From: JBBQZU01 sp038207425
Lineage (GTDB): Bacteria > Bacteroidota > Bacteroidia > Flavobacteriales_D > Cryomorphaceae
NCBI GenBank assembly: GCA_038207425.1
Contig: JBBQZU010000008.1
Span: 1-64,000 of the forward strand
Direction: 5' to 3'
Length of the DNA: 64,000 nt
The notes below the pieces were generated by a model. The model saw only the letters and a list, made by a program, of their open reading frames with translations. It was not told the DNA's origin and searched no databases. Each line of letters starts with the position of its first letter. Position 1 is the stretch's first letter. Of this stretch, positions 1 to 8,518 are shown piece by piece. Position numbers and translations under genes: made by a program.

Positions 1-130
1 TCTTTTAGTTGATTCTCTCAGATGAAAATTTAATGTTGATATAATCTTGCGAAAAATTATAGCATGAAGTATCGAACGCCAAATTATGGAGATTTTCTGG
101 TGATTAAGATTTCAATGATGGACTACTGGA

Positions 131-440
131 TACGCCGATGCGGCAGATGGTCGCAGATTTAATTTTGCTGTAAAAAGTCAGAACTGCATACTACCCGAGA
201 TTTGATCAGCGAAAATCACCAACAATCCGTGTTATGGGCATTCTATTGTGGTGTGTAATGGAACGCGGAACACGCGGATGCGGCGGATGGTCGCGGACTG
301 GATTTGTCTGTAAAAAGTCAGAACTCCATTCTACCTGAGATTTGATACGCGAAAATCATTAATAATCCGCGTCCATCGGCGGTCTATAGTTGTTGGTGAT
401 AGAGCGCGGAATACGCAGATGGTCACGGATTTGATTTTTT
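131..440. repeat. Degenerate 140-bp intergenic tandem repeat, two full copies and one partial
   Basis: Bases 131-270 and 271-410 align over their whole length, sharing blocks such as GATGCGG, GATGGTCGC and CTGTAAAAAGTCAGAACT. A third, short copy begins near 411 and breaks down after about 30 bases. The unit contains GCGGATGCGG and AATCCGCG-like words, which resemble short intergenic repeats common in Bacteroidota genomes. I see no coding frame in it. Confidence 0.7.
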
Positions 441-447
441 TGTAACA

Positions 448-535
448 TGTCAAGCTATTTGCTGAGAGCACAACTACACGGAGTCTAATGACCAATCGCT
501 AAAAACCAATAACACCTTTCAAACCCCCACCAATC
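448..535 (+). repeat. Dispersed intergenic repeat, copy 1
   Basis: This stretch shares TGTCAAGCTATTT (448-460), AAAAACCAATAAC (501-513) and a CCACCAA tail, in the same order, with an intergenic stretch at 20074-20141. It lies just upstream of lpdA. The function is unknown; it has no coding potential. Confidence 0.55.
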
Positions 536-597
536 AATTACCCGCAACTATTCCTTATTTTCGCACCCGATTCAATAAAAGTGAAAATTCTTAAACC

Positions 598-1986
598 ATG
601 AAATACGACATCATCATACTCGGAAGCGGCCCCGGCGGCTACGTTACCGCCATCCGCGCAAGCCAGCTTGGATTCAAAACTGCCGTTGTAGAGCGCGAAG
701 CACTCGGAGGTATTTGCCTCAACTGGGGCTGTATACCCACCAAAGCGCTGCTCAAGAGTGCCAATGTGTTTGAATACATCAACCACGCCGCCGACTACGG
801 TATAACTATACAAAAAGCCGAAACAGACTTTAAAGGGATGATAGGCCGCAGCCGCGGAGTAGCCGACGGAATGAGCAAGGGGGTGACCTTCCTCATGAAG
901 AAAAACAATATAGATGTACTCATGGGCAACGGCAAAGTAAAGCCTGGTAAAAAAATAGAAGTAACCGCAGCAGATGGTAAAAGCACTACGTACGAAGCTG
1001 ACCACGTAATAATAGCCACCGGTGCGCGTGCACGCCAACTGCCCAATGTACCCATTGATGGTGAGAAGGTAATAGAATACCGCAAGGCCATGAGCATGGA
1101 AAAGCAACCCAAGAAAATGGTTGTGATGGGTAGCGGCGCTATAGGATGTGAGTTTGCATATTTCTACAATGCCATCGGCACCGAAGTTACCATCGTTGAG
1201 TACCTCGATAATGTGGTGCCGCGCGAAGATGAAGAAGTGAGCAAGCAACTTGCACGGAGCTTCAAGAAGTTGGGCATAAACATCATGACTGGGGCTGCTG
1301 TAGAAAAGGTAGAAACCAAAGGCAGCGGCTGCAAGGTACACGTGAAAACCAAAAAAGGCGAAGAAGTAATTGAATGTGATGTGGTGCTCAGCGCCGTGGG
1401 CATTGCTGCGAATATTGAAAATATGGGCTTGGAAGATGTGGGGATCGTTACCGACAAAGGCCTGATCAGAGTTGACGAATACTACCGTACCAATATACCC
1501 GGTTACTACGCCATTGGCGACTGCGTTCCAGGGCCGGCGCTTGCGCACGTAGCCAGTGCTGAGGGCATCACTTGCGTGGAAAAAATAAAAGGACTACACG
1601 CAGACCCAATCGACTACGGCAATATACCTAGCTGTACCTACTGCTCACCCGAAGTAGCAAGTGTAGGCATGACCGAAGCTGAAGCAAAAGAAAAAGGCCA
1701 CGAAATCAAAGTGGGTAAATTTCCATTCTCAGCCAGCGGTAAAGCCAAAGCAGCAGGTGCCAGCGACGGCTTCGTGAAGTTGATTTTTGATGCGAAATAC
1801 GGTGAGCTACTCGGCGGCCACATGATTGGTGCCAACGTAACTGAAATGGTTGCCGAGCTCGTTTCAATCCGCAAACTCGAAACCACAGGCCACGAAATTA
1901 TCAAAACCATACACCCGCACCCCACCATGAGCGAAGCAATTATGGAAGCTGCCGCTGCTGCCTATGGTGAGGTGATTCACCTTTGA
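598..1986 (+). CDS. lpdA: Dihydrolipoyl dehydrogenase (E3)
   Basis: This flavoprotein reoxidises dihydrolipoamide on the E2 subunits of 2-oxoacid dehydrogenase complexes (or on glycine-cleavage H protein), passing electrons through FAD to NAD+. At 462 aa it has the usual family length. The N-terminus has the FAD-binding GSGPGGY motif, the redox disulfide lies in CLNWGCIPTK (Cys40 and Cys45), a second GxGxxG NAD motif is near residue 180 (GSGAIGCEF), and the C-terminal catalytic HPHPTMSE is present. It stands alone, with a terminator after it. A natural partner in the window is the fused E1 alpha/beta gene at 41.5-43.9 kb, though the two are far apart. A TATTTTCG -7-like element lies at 556-563. 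Confidence 0.96.
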   Translation: MKYDIIILGSGPGGYVTAIRASQLGFKTAVVEREALGGICLNWGCIPTKALLKSANVFEYINHAADYGITIQKAETDFKGMIGRSRGVADGMSKGVTFLMKKNNIDVLMGNGKVKPGKKIEVTAADGKSTTYEADHVIIATGARARQLPNVPIDGEKVIEYRKAMSMEKQPKKMVVMGSGAIGCEFAYFYNAIGTEVTIVEYLDNVVPREDEEVSKQLARSFKKLGINIMTGAAVEKVETKGSGCKVHVKTKKGEEVIECDVVLSAVGIAANIENMGLEDVGIVTDKGLIRVDEYYRTNIPGYYAIGDCVPGPALAHVASAEGITCVEKIKGLHADPIDYGNIPSCTYCSPEVASVGMTEAEAKEKGHEIKVGKFPFSASGKAKAAGASDGFVKLIFDAKYGELLGGHMIGANVTEMVAELVSIRKLETTGHEIIKTIHPHPTMSEAIMEAAAAAYGEVIHL

Positions 1987-2019
1987 TTTGGATTGAAATA
2001 TTATACAGTTAATTAATGT

Positions 2020-2051
2020 AAAAACTGCTCTGAATAAGGGCAGTTTTTTTG
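2020..2051 (+). terminator. Rho-independent terminator after lpdA
   Basis: AAAACTGC (2021-2028) pairs with GCAGTTTT, and a run of seven or more T follows. It lies 35 bases past the lpdA stop. Confidence 0.8.
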
Positions 2052-2121
2052 TTTCCTAGCCCAAACAACATAACTAAACCCTAACTTCGATGTTCACTAG
2101 TTAAACATAAATTCTAAAACA

Positions 2122-2763
2122 ATGGCAACTCTAAGACTTGGCGACACCGCCCCCGATTTCACAGCACAAACATCCGAAGGACCTATAAAATTTCACCAAT
2201 GGCTGGGCGATGGGTGGGGTGTACTCTTCTCTCACCCGGCTGACTTTACCCCTGTATGTACCACCGAGCTCGGCGCAGTTTCAAAACTGACGGACGAATT
2301 CAAAAAGCGCAATGTAAAAGTGGTAGCACTCAGCGTTGATGGACTCGAAAGCCACAAGAAGTGGATCAAAGATATCAACGAAACGCAGCATACTACCATG
2401 AACTTTCCCATCATTGCCGATGAGGACAAGAAGGTGAGTGAGCTCTATGATATGATTCACCCCAACGCCAGTATGAGCCATACCGTACGTTCGGTATTTG
2501 TGATAGGCCCCGATAAAGCAATAAAACTCATCATTACCTACCCCGCATCTACGGGCCGTAATTTTGATGAACTCCTAAGGGTAATCGACTCATTGCAACT
2601 CACTGCCTACTACAAGGTGGCCACCCCGGCTAATTGGAAGAACGGCGATGATTGCGTGGTGGTACCTGCTATCAAAACCGAAGATATCCCTGCACAATTT
2701 CCAAAAGGATTCAAGGAAATAAAGCCCTACCTGCGCATGACCCCGCAGCCGAATTTGAATTGA
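2122..2763 (+). CDS. Peroxiredoxin, 1-Cys (Prx6) type
   Basis: This is a thiol peroxidase that reduces hydrogen peroxide and organic hydroperoxides in the cytoplasm. The peroxidatic cysteine is Cys46 in HPADFTPVCTTEL, the Prx6/1-Cys signature. The length (213 aa) and the long C-terminal extension with YKVATPANW and a second cysteine (DDCVVVP) also fit the Prx6 group rather than typical 2-Cys AhpC. It is monocistronic, flanked by terminators on both sides. TAACTTCG at 2082-2089 could be a -7 element, but no -33 TTTG sits at the usual distance. Confidence 0.94.
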   Translation: MATLRLGDTAPDFTAQTSEGPIKFHQWLGDGWGVLFSHPADFTPVCTTELGAVSKLTDEFKKRNVKVVALSVDGLESHKKWIKDINETQHTTMNFPIIADEDKKVSELYDMIHPNASMSHTVRSVFVIGPDKAIKLIITYPASTGRNFDELLRVIDSLQLTAYYKVATPANWKNGDDCVVVPAIKTEDIPAQFPKGFKEIKPYLRMTPQPNLN

Positions 2764-2787
2764 TTTTTTTACTGTTTTTCTTATTGT

Positions 2788-2825
2788 AAATAACCCGAAC
2801 CTCCGGCTGCGGGTTATTTTGTTAT
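2788..2825 (+). terminator. Terminator after peroxiredoxin
   Basis: AAATAACCCG (2788-2797) pairs with CGGGTTATTT (2810-2819), giving a 10-bp stem with a 12-nt loop and a short T-rich tail. Confidence 0.8.
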
Positions 2826-2855
2826 TAAGTATCGCCCTTCCTTTTATCTCGGGTC

Positions 2856-2887
2856 TTTGTCCATCCCGTTCAAACGGCGTATTTTCG
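2856..2887 (+). promoter_or_regulatory. Bacteroidota-type promoter for hisS-hutH
   Basis: TTTG at 2856-2859, a 20-nt spacer, then TATTTTCG at 2880-2887. This is one base away from the TTTG-N17-23-TAnnTTTG consensus. It leaves a leader of roughly 20 nt before the hisS ATG. Confidence 0.6.
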
Positions 2888-2913
2888 CGGCGCTGATAAG
2901 CCCACTAACCTGA

Positions 2914-4260
2914 ATGAAACCATCGACACCCAAAGGTACCCGCGACTTCCTGCCTGAAGTGGTGATGCGCCGAAACTATATATTCTCCACCATACGCGCC
3001 GTATTCGAAAAATATGGCTACCTGCCTATTGAAACTCCGGCAATGGAGAATATCGAAACCCTTATGGGTAAATATGGGGATGAAGGAGATCGATTGGTTT
3101 TTAAAGTGCTTGCACGCGGTGAAAAGCTCGATAAGGCCCTGCATTCGCAAAATAATAAACAGCTTGCTGAAGAAGCCCTCCGCTACGACCTTACAGTACC
3201 TTTCGCGCGCTTCGTGGTGCAGCATCAAAATGAAATTACATTCCCTTTCCGTCGCTACCAGATACAGCCGGTATGGCGCGCCGACAGGCCGCAAAAAGGC
3301 CGTTACCGAGAATTTTATCAGTGCGATGCAGATGTGGTAGGTACTGATTCTCTCCGCTGCGAGGTAGAATATGTGCAGATTTTTGATGAGGTATTTACCT
3401 TGTTTGGATTGCCCGTTGATGTGCGCATCAATAACCGCAAACTGCTCTCGGCCTTGGCGGCTTATATCGGCGAGCCGGAGCGCCTTGCAGCCATGACGGT
3501 GGCCATCGACAAGCTCGACAAGTTACCTATAGATAAAGTGCTGGACGACCTCCGTGCACAGGGTTTTGGCGAAAGCCCACTCGCTAAACTTGAGGCCGTA
3601 CTCAAGCTTACGCAAAATGCCAAAGACCATCGCGCCCTGCTCAGCGAAGTGGAGAAATTGCTCGGCCATTTGCCGGAAGGCGTAGAAGGCGCAAGGGAGT
3701 TGCGCTACATCTTTGAGAAAACCGAAAAACTGGGCCTTAATACTGCAATATTGACTTTTGACCTTAGCCTGGCACGCGGCCTGAATTATTATACCGGCGC
3801 CATTTTTGAAGTGCGACCCCGCACCGAAGCGCAGGTGGGCAGCATTTGTGGCGGTGGTCGCTACGACAACCTTACGGGTGTTTTCGGCAAGCCGGGCCTC
3901 AGTGGTGTAGGCATTTCATTCGGCGCCGACCGCATATACGATCTGCTGGAAGCGACAAATAAATTTCCCGCTACGCAGGCTGAAGGCACACGCATTCTGT
4001 TTATCAATTTTGGCGAAAGCGAAGCAGATTATTGCCATGCGATGCTTGGCATAATACGTGGGGCGGGCATTCGTGCCGAGTTGTATCCCGATGCATCCAA
4101 GATTCAAAAGCAAATGAAATACGCCAACGACAAGCATATACCGTATGTTGCGCTTGCCGGCGAGACTGAAATGGCAAACAATACCATCACTCTAAAGCAT
4201 ATGGAAACCGGAGAGCAGGAAAGAATCGGGGTTGATGAAATCATACAAAAGCTCTCCTGA
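2914..4260 (+). CDS. hisS: Histidyl-tRNA synthetase
   Basis: This class II synthetase charges tRNA-His. The 448-aa protein starts with KGTRDFLPE, has motif 2 (QPVWRADRPQKGRYREFYQ), the histidine-binding LARGLNYYTG loop and GGGRYDNL, and ends with the anticodon-binding domain. It is preceded by a good promoter. Its TGA stop is followed directly by the ATG of hutH with no spacer, so the two are almost certainly co-transcribed and translationally coupled. Confidence 0.97.
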   Translation: MKPSTPKGTRDFLPEVVMRRNYIFSTIRAVFEKYGYLPIETPAMENIETLMGKYGDEGDRLVFKVLARGEKLDKALHSQNNKQLAEEALRYDLTVPFARFVVQHQNEITFPFRRYQIQPVWRADRPQKGRYREFYQCDADVVGTDSLRCEVEYVQIFDEVFTLFGLPVDVRINNRKLLSALAAYIGEPERLAAMTVAIDKLDKLPIDKVLDDLRAQGFGESPLAKLEAVLKLTQNAKDHRALLSEVEKLLGHLPEGVEGARELRYIFEKTEKLGLNTAILTFDLSLARGLNYYTGAIFEVRPRTEAQVGSICGGGRYDNLTGVFGKPGLSGVGISFGADRIYDLLEATNKFPATQAEGTRILFINFGESEADYCHAMLGIIRGAGIRAELYPDASKIQKQMKYANDKHIPYVALAGETEMANNTITLKHMETGEQERIGVDEIIQKLS

Positions 4261-5766
4261 ATGCACCACACTATTTCCAAAGAGTATCTCAGTTTAAATC
4301 AGGTAAAGTCTATCATCACAAGCGGTGCAACCCTAAAGCTCAGCGGCGATGTGCGCGAGCGGATAGAGCATTGCCGGGCCTGGCTCGATGAAAAAATTGC
4401 ATCTGCTGATGCACCCATCTATGGGGTGAATACAGGATTTGGTTCGCTGTGCAATACCATAATTGCACCCGAACATTTGAGCGAGCTGCAACGAAACCTG
4501 GTGATGAGCCATGCTGCCGGCACGGGTCGCGAGGTTTCTGATGGGCTTGTGCGGCTCATGCTTCTGCTAAAAATTCAGGGCCTGTCGCAAGGCTACAGCG
4601 GTGTGAGTGCTGAGCTCGTTGACCGCCTTATATGGCATTATAATGAAGGGGTACTCCCGGTGGTGTACGAGCAGGGAAGCCTTGGTGCTTCCGGCGATTT
4701 GGCCCCACTCGCACATCTTTCGCTGCCGCTAATAGGAATGGGCGAAGTAGTGCACAAAGGAATACGCAAACCATCTGGCGAGGTGCTGCGTGAATATGGT
4801 CTCGCTCCGCTCGACCTGAAGCCGAAGGAAGGACTGGCTCTGCTCAATGGCACGCAGTTTATGAGCGCTTACGGAGTTCATATGCTCCTAAAGGCTATGA
4901 ATCTTACCCGCTGGGCCGATCTTATTGCATGCGCTTCGCTCGAAGCTTTCGATGGCCGCCCTGAACCATTTATTGACGCAGTGCACGCTGTGCGTCACCA
5001 CAAAGGGCAGCGCGATGTGGCGGCGCGTATTCGATCCATACTTCAGGGTAGCGAAACCATACATTTGCCGAAAGCGCATGTGCAGGATCCATATAGCTTT
5101 CGCTGTGTGCCGCAGGTACACGGGGCCGCGCTTGATGCATTGCAGTATGCGCTGAATGTATTCGAAAATGAAATAAATGCTGTAACTGACAATCCAACTG
5201 TTTTTCCTGAAGAAGGCCTTGTGATCTCAGCGGGAAATTTCCACGGAGAACCGCTCGCCCTGGCGCTCGATTTTGCTTGTATTGCCCTTGCAGAAATAGG
5301 CAACATTTCTGAAAGGAGAAGCTATAAACTTGTGAACGGTCATCGCGGACTTCCCGCGTTTCTGGTAGCCAATCCCGGCCTTAATTCAGGCTTTATGATC
5401 GCCCATTATACTGCAGCTTCCATTGTGAGCAAGAATAAGCAATTGTGCACGCCTGCATCCATCGATACCATTGACAGCAGCAACGGACAAGAAGACCATG
5501 TGAGCATGGGAGCGAATGCCGCTGTAAAAGCACTTGAAGTATGCGATAACGCATACACTTTACTGGGTATAGAATTGCTGGAAGCCATGCAGGCTCTTGA
5601 TTTGCGCGGTAGTGGTTATAAATACGCACCGGCCTTGCTGGCGCTGCATAAGGAATTCAGACTTGCGGTACCATTCATGCAAAACGACCGGCCTATGTAT
5701 GAGCTCATCGAGGGAGCACGTAAATTTGTAACAAACCGAAATCCTTCTGAATGGATGAAGTTGTAA
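4261..5766 (+). CDS. hutH: Histidine ammonia-lyase
   Basis: The enzyme deaminates L-histidine to urocanate using the MIO prosthetic group, which forms by cyclisation of Ala143-Ser144-Gly145 (GSLGASGDLAPLAHL). The catalytic tyrosine is in YGVNTGFG (Tyr54), and the family QRNLV segment is present. The selectivity dyad is Ser83-His84 (VMSHAAG), which is the histidine-type pair. Tyrosine-type enzymes usually have His-Leu there, so I favour HAL over the TAL that some Bacteroidota use for flexirubin pigments. No hutU, hutI or formiminoglutamate gene is nearby. The start abuts the hisS stop, and the 3' end overlaps the next gene by 16 bases. Confidence 0.88.
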   Translation: MHHTISKEYLSLNQVKSIITSGATLKLSGDVRERIEHCRAWLDEKIASADAPIYGVNTGFGSLCNTIIAPEHLSELQRNLVMSHAAGTGREVSDGLVRLMLLLKIQGLSQGYSGVSAELVDRLIWHYNEGVLPVVYEQGSLGASGDLAPLAHLSLPLIGMGEVVHKGIRKPSGEVLREYGLAPLDLKPKEGLALLNGTQFMSAYGVHMLLKAMNLTRWADLIACASLEAFDGRPEPFIDAVHAVRHHKGQRDVAARIRSILQGSETIHLPKAHVQDPYSFRCVPQVHGAALDALQYALNVFENEINAVTDNPTVFPEEGLVISAGNFHGEPLALALDFACIALAEIGNISERRSYKLVNGHRGLPAFLVANPGLNSGFMIAHYTAASIVSKNKQLCTPASIDTIDSSNGQEDHVSMGANAAVKALEVCDNAYTLLGIELLEAMQALDLRGSGYKYAPALLALHKEFRLAVPFMQNDRPMYELIEGARKFVTNRNPSEWMKL

Positions 5767-6227
5767 AGCCAATGCGCACACGGTTTCTTGCAGTAATATG
5801 CACCATGAGTACCGTGAATTCGATATATGGTATCGTTTCAGGATTACTCAATGCAATATCGCCTCCTGAGGTAGATCAAAAGCTGATGGACCAACTTTTT
5901 GAGCGGTTAGCGCGCTTCAGCGTTCCCATTGAAGGAATTCAATCGGCCGTGGAAGAATACTACCTGAATTTGATGCTCAACATGGGCAATCTCGGCAGCG
6001 CGAGTTTTTTGTTTTTCGGAATTAACATCGTAGGAGTGATGCTTATATCAAGGCTGAATAGAATTGGATTCGTATTGTATCTCCTGGCTCAACTCGGGCT
6101 CGCCTTTTCGCCGGTACTTTTTGGAGGTTTTAATATTGTAGGCCAGCTTTCGCTTCTAGTTGCATTGGTTTGGAATGGCGTATGGGTGGCAATGTATGCC
6201 ACACAATTAAAATATTTCTACAAATAA
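5751..6227 (+). CDS. Small multi-pass membrane protein, unknown function
   Basis: This 158-aa protein has a hydrophobic stretch near residues 10-35, a charged, probably soluble loop (PPEVDQKLMDQLFERLARF) and three further hydrophobic segments between about residues 78 and 150. The start at 5751 overlaps the last 16 bases of hutH; a second ATG at 5772 would overlap it by none. The coupling suggests it belongs to the hisS-hutH transcript. I do not recognise the family. It has no signal peptide and no motif that suggests a substrate. Confidence 0.7.
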   Translation: MDEVVKPMRTRFLAVICTMSTVNSIYGIVSGLLNAISPPEVDQKLMDQLFERLARFSVPIEGIQSAVEEYYLNLMLNMGNLGSASFLFFGINIVGVMLISRLNRIGFVLYLLAQLGLAFSPVLFGGFNIVGQLSLLVALVWNGVWVAMYATQLKYFYK

Positions 6228-6284
6228 AAAGGGAGCCGGATATTCAGCCAACTCCCTCTCGCTTCATTCCATTTTGCGCAACTG

Positions 6285-6542
6285 CTAAGCCAATGCTTTT
6301 ACCTGCTGAGTTGGCTCCCTGTTTTGAGCCGTGTAAGCATTGATCATTGAAGCCCATTTTTCATCAAGCTGCACTTGTGAGTTGAGCTGCGCGCTCTCTG
6401 CTGTATTGTATATTTGAAACCTGGTTTCTTGTTGCAGCTTCAAAATGAATTCAAGTGCGAGATCGAGCTTGTCGATGATGCTTTTTTCAAAGCAATGATC
6501 CTTGTATTTGTGGCTTGCAGTCTGCACCATGCAGCGGGCCAC
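6285..6542 (-). CDS. Small hypothetical protein, start uncertain
   Basis: An 85-aa, helix-rich, soluble-looking frame, read from a GTG at 6542. The same frame stays open upstream to a TGA at 6603-6605, adding about 20 plausible residues (GKDEGISPIAFVELRT), but it contains no ATG. The gene may therefore start at an unusual codon, have lost its start, or use the GTG. It is convergent with the membrane protein gene at 5751-6227. I do not recognise it, and it could be a remnant. Confidence 0.4.
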   Translation of the reverse strand: MARCMVQTASHKYKDHCFEKSIIDKLDLALEFILKLQQETRFQIYNTAESAQLNSQVQLDEKWASMINAYTAQNREPTQQVKALA

Positions 6543-6626
6543 GGTTCTCAGTTCTACAAAAGCGATAGGTGATATACCTTCATCTTTGCCAAATTGAATG
6601 GCTCATAATCTACAGAAATCTAGCTG

Positions 6627-7964
6627 TTACTCAAAGATAACTTTCAAGTTCTCGTGCTTAATTCTCGCACGAATCCATTTTTCAATTTTCTCTCGTTCAG
6701 GTTGAGTAAGCAATTGTTTGTTCAGCTTAAAAACAACAATACCCAGCGTTTGCGGTTCAGAGCTAGATTGCTTAAATACCAAAGTTTCTGAATATGCGCA
6801 GCTTTCAATTTGAGGGTAAAGGCTTCGTATTTCGTTAAGCAATGATTCGCCGATGTAATTCTTCTGATTTTGTTCAGCCAGGTCAGCTTCTTTTTCACCT
6901 AGCAACGATTGCAATATGCTGATTTCTTTACGCAGTGTAAATAGCTCGGTTTCTTTATCACCGAATTCACTGAATTTTAGTCCCTGTTCAATATTGAGCC
7001 TAGTGCCATCAATTCCATAGCCAATTGCCAACTTCCTTATATTCTCCTTTTGATAATCTGACAGATCTTTACCACCATAAATAAGGTTTATTTTTCTCTG
7101 TTTGGTATCTACCTTGCTCTTAAGCAGGTAATTGCCTTCATATGTATTTACCGATTCTACAAATTTGTCTGCTTTGGCACCAAACTTTTCGTTTTGTACA
7201 AGCCCGTAACCAAAATAAATACTTGGCAGTAGCACAATAATAATGAGAGCTGATATCATGCTATTTACCCTTTTGCGTTGTCTGCTATCTACAATAGTCC
7301 TAATCGGGAAGTTGAGTACCTGCGAAATTACCATTGAAGAAAGGGCCATGAATACCGCATTGATAGTAAACAGGAAAAGCGCACCGAGGAAGAAATATGC
7401 ATTAGCGGTTGCAATTCCGTAGCCCGCTGTACAGAGAGGTGGCATAAGGGCAGTGGCAATGGCAACGCCGGGTATTACATTGCCTTTTTGCTTGCTGCTT
7501 ATGGCAACTATGCCCGCAAGGCCTCCGAAAAGGGCTATTACTACATCGTAAATTGTAGGACTGGTGCGCGAAAGAAGCTCAGAATGGGCTGTACTTATAG
7601 GGCTTAACGCAAAATATGCCGTAGAAGCTACAAGGCTGATACCTACTGCAAAAGTGAAATTTTTCACTGCTTTTCGGAAGAGTCCAAAATTATAGGTGGC
7701 CATGGCGTAGCCTATACCATTTATAGGCCCCATGAGTGGCGAGATTAACATCGCACCAATAATTACAGCCGTTGAATTCATGTTAAGACCAACTGATGCA
7801 ATGATAATTGCGAAGAAGAGAATCCACAGGTTGGTGCCCTTAAAAACAATGCCTTTCTGAATTTCTTCATGTATGCTGTCGTGGCTCTCTATTTCACGTT
7901 CTATGTTGAAATAGTGAAGCACATTTCTTATTAAACTTTTGTACCGTGTTTCTTCGTTACTCAT
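6627..7964 (-). CDS. DUF389 family membrane protein
   Basis: A 445-aa inner-membrane protein. After a short charged N-terminus come about six transmembrane segments (residues 50-260) carrying the DUF389 signature AMLISPLMGPINGIGYA and a second GLAGIVAISSKQKGNVIPGVAIATALMPPLCTAGYG motif region. The C-terminal 180 residues are soluble, with a heptad-like stretch (LRKEISILQSLLGEKEADL). The biochemical function of the family is unknown. The gene stands alone: a small orphan frame lies downstream and a 550-base intergenic region upstream. Confidence 0.85.
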   Translation of the reverse strand: MSNEETRYKSLIRNVLHYFNIEREIESHDSIHEEIQKGIVFKGTNLWILFFAIIIASVGLNMNSTAVIIGAMLISPLMGPINGIGYAMATYNFGLFRKAVKNFTFAVGISLVASTAYFALSPISTAHSELLSRTSPTIYDVVIALFGGLAGIVAISSKQKGNVIPGVAIATALMPPLCTAGYGIATANAYFFLGALFLFTINAVFMALSSMVISQVLNFPIRTIVDSRQRKRVNSMISALIIIVLLPSIYFGYGLVQNEKFGAKADKFVESVNTYEGNYLLKSKVDTKQRKINLIYGGKDLSDYQKENIRKLAIGYGIDGTRLNIEQGLKFSEFGDKETELFTLRKEISILQSLLGEKEADLAEQNQKNYIGESLLNEIRSLYPQIESCAYSETLVFKQSSSEPQTLGIVVFKLNKQLLTQPEREKIEKWIRARIKHENLKVIFE

Positions 7965-8405
7965 AGTTTTTATGCTGTTTATGCAATATATACTTTATCT
8001 GTGGCAATGCACCTGGGGACTGCGATGGTAAAAATATTCAGAATAATGCGATACGAGAATTTTACTGTAACAATGGCTACAACGGGCAATATTACAGTTT
8101 TTTTATGCTGATACATATTAAACGGAATGGCTGCCTTCTATTAAACGACCTCTAGAATTCTTAATTTAAACGTTAATAACCACCCATGACCGGTTGCTCA
8201 GGTGTCAAACTTCTATTTAACGGAATTAATCAATTGCTAAAAAAGCTAGAATAAAACCTTGAGATTAGTTTTGCTCGCGAATGAGATAAGCGATACCAAC
8301 CAATATTGTTTAGCATTCTATCTATTTTCTTAACCACAAATAAGGTGCTTTTTGCGGTAGTATAAGGCTTGGACTTACATACTAAAATGACGTAGATCAG
8401 TAGTG

Positions 8406-8425
8406 AAACTGATAATTATCAGTTT
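8406..8425. promoter_or_regulatory. Perfect 20-bp palindrome, candidate operator
   Basis: AAACTGATAA and TTATCAGTTT form an uninterrupted perfect inverted repeat. The core CTGAT-N4-ATCAG differs by one base per half from the Crp/Fnr-type TTGAT-N4-ATCAA site. It also resembles half of a Fur-type TGATAAT site. It overlaps the first three bases of the -33 TTTG of the promoter below, so a bound protein would block or contact polymerase. Confidence 0.6.
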
Positions 8426-8452
8426 GGTAACCAGATAAATTACCTTAATTTG
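8423..8452 (+). promoter_or_regulatory. Promoter of the YceI-porin operon
   Basis: TTTG at 8423-8426, 18-nt spacer, TTAATTTG at 8445-8452, one base off TAnnTTTG. This predicts a leader of about 60 nt before the ATG at 8519. Confidence 0.6.
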
Positions 8453-8518
8453 TCTCAACAATTTTCAGCATGAAATTCCAGTTAACGGAGCTCGCGAGAA
8501 AATTCAAAATTAAACAAA

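Larger units (their letters stand above)
7965..8518. other. Intergenic region, divergent, with hairpin and operator
   Basis: This 554-base gap between divergent genes holds no coding frame I can support. It contains a hairpin followed by a T-run (ACTGTAA at 8064-8070, TTACAGT at 8092-8098, seven T to 8104) reading on the plus strand with no gene in front of it. Near its right end are the palindrome and promoter listed separately. The rest is AT-rich without visible structure. Confidence 0.6.

Noticed and set aside
131..440. A CRISPR array
   Set aside because: The units are 140 bp and degenerate throughout, without short identical repeats separated by unique spacers, and no cas genes are present.
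538..1548. A 336-codon frame on the minus strand opposite lpdA
   Set aside because: It lies inside a gene with full dihydrolipoyl dehydrogenase motifs, and its own text is composed of low-complexity aromatic and Ala/Gly stretches with no family features.
4261..5766. Tyrosine ammonia-lyase for flexirubin synthesis
   Set aside because: The selectivity pair is Ser-His, as in histidine lyases, and no aryl-polyene genes are nearby.
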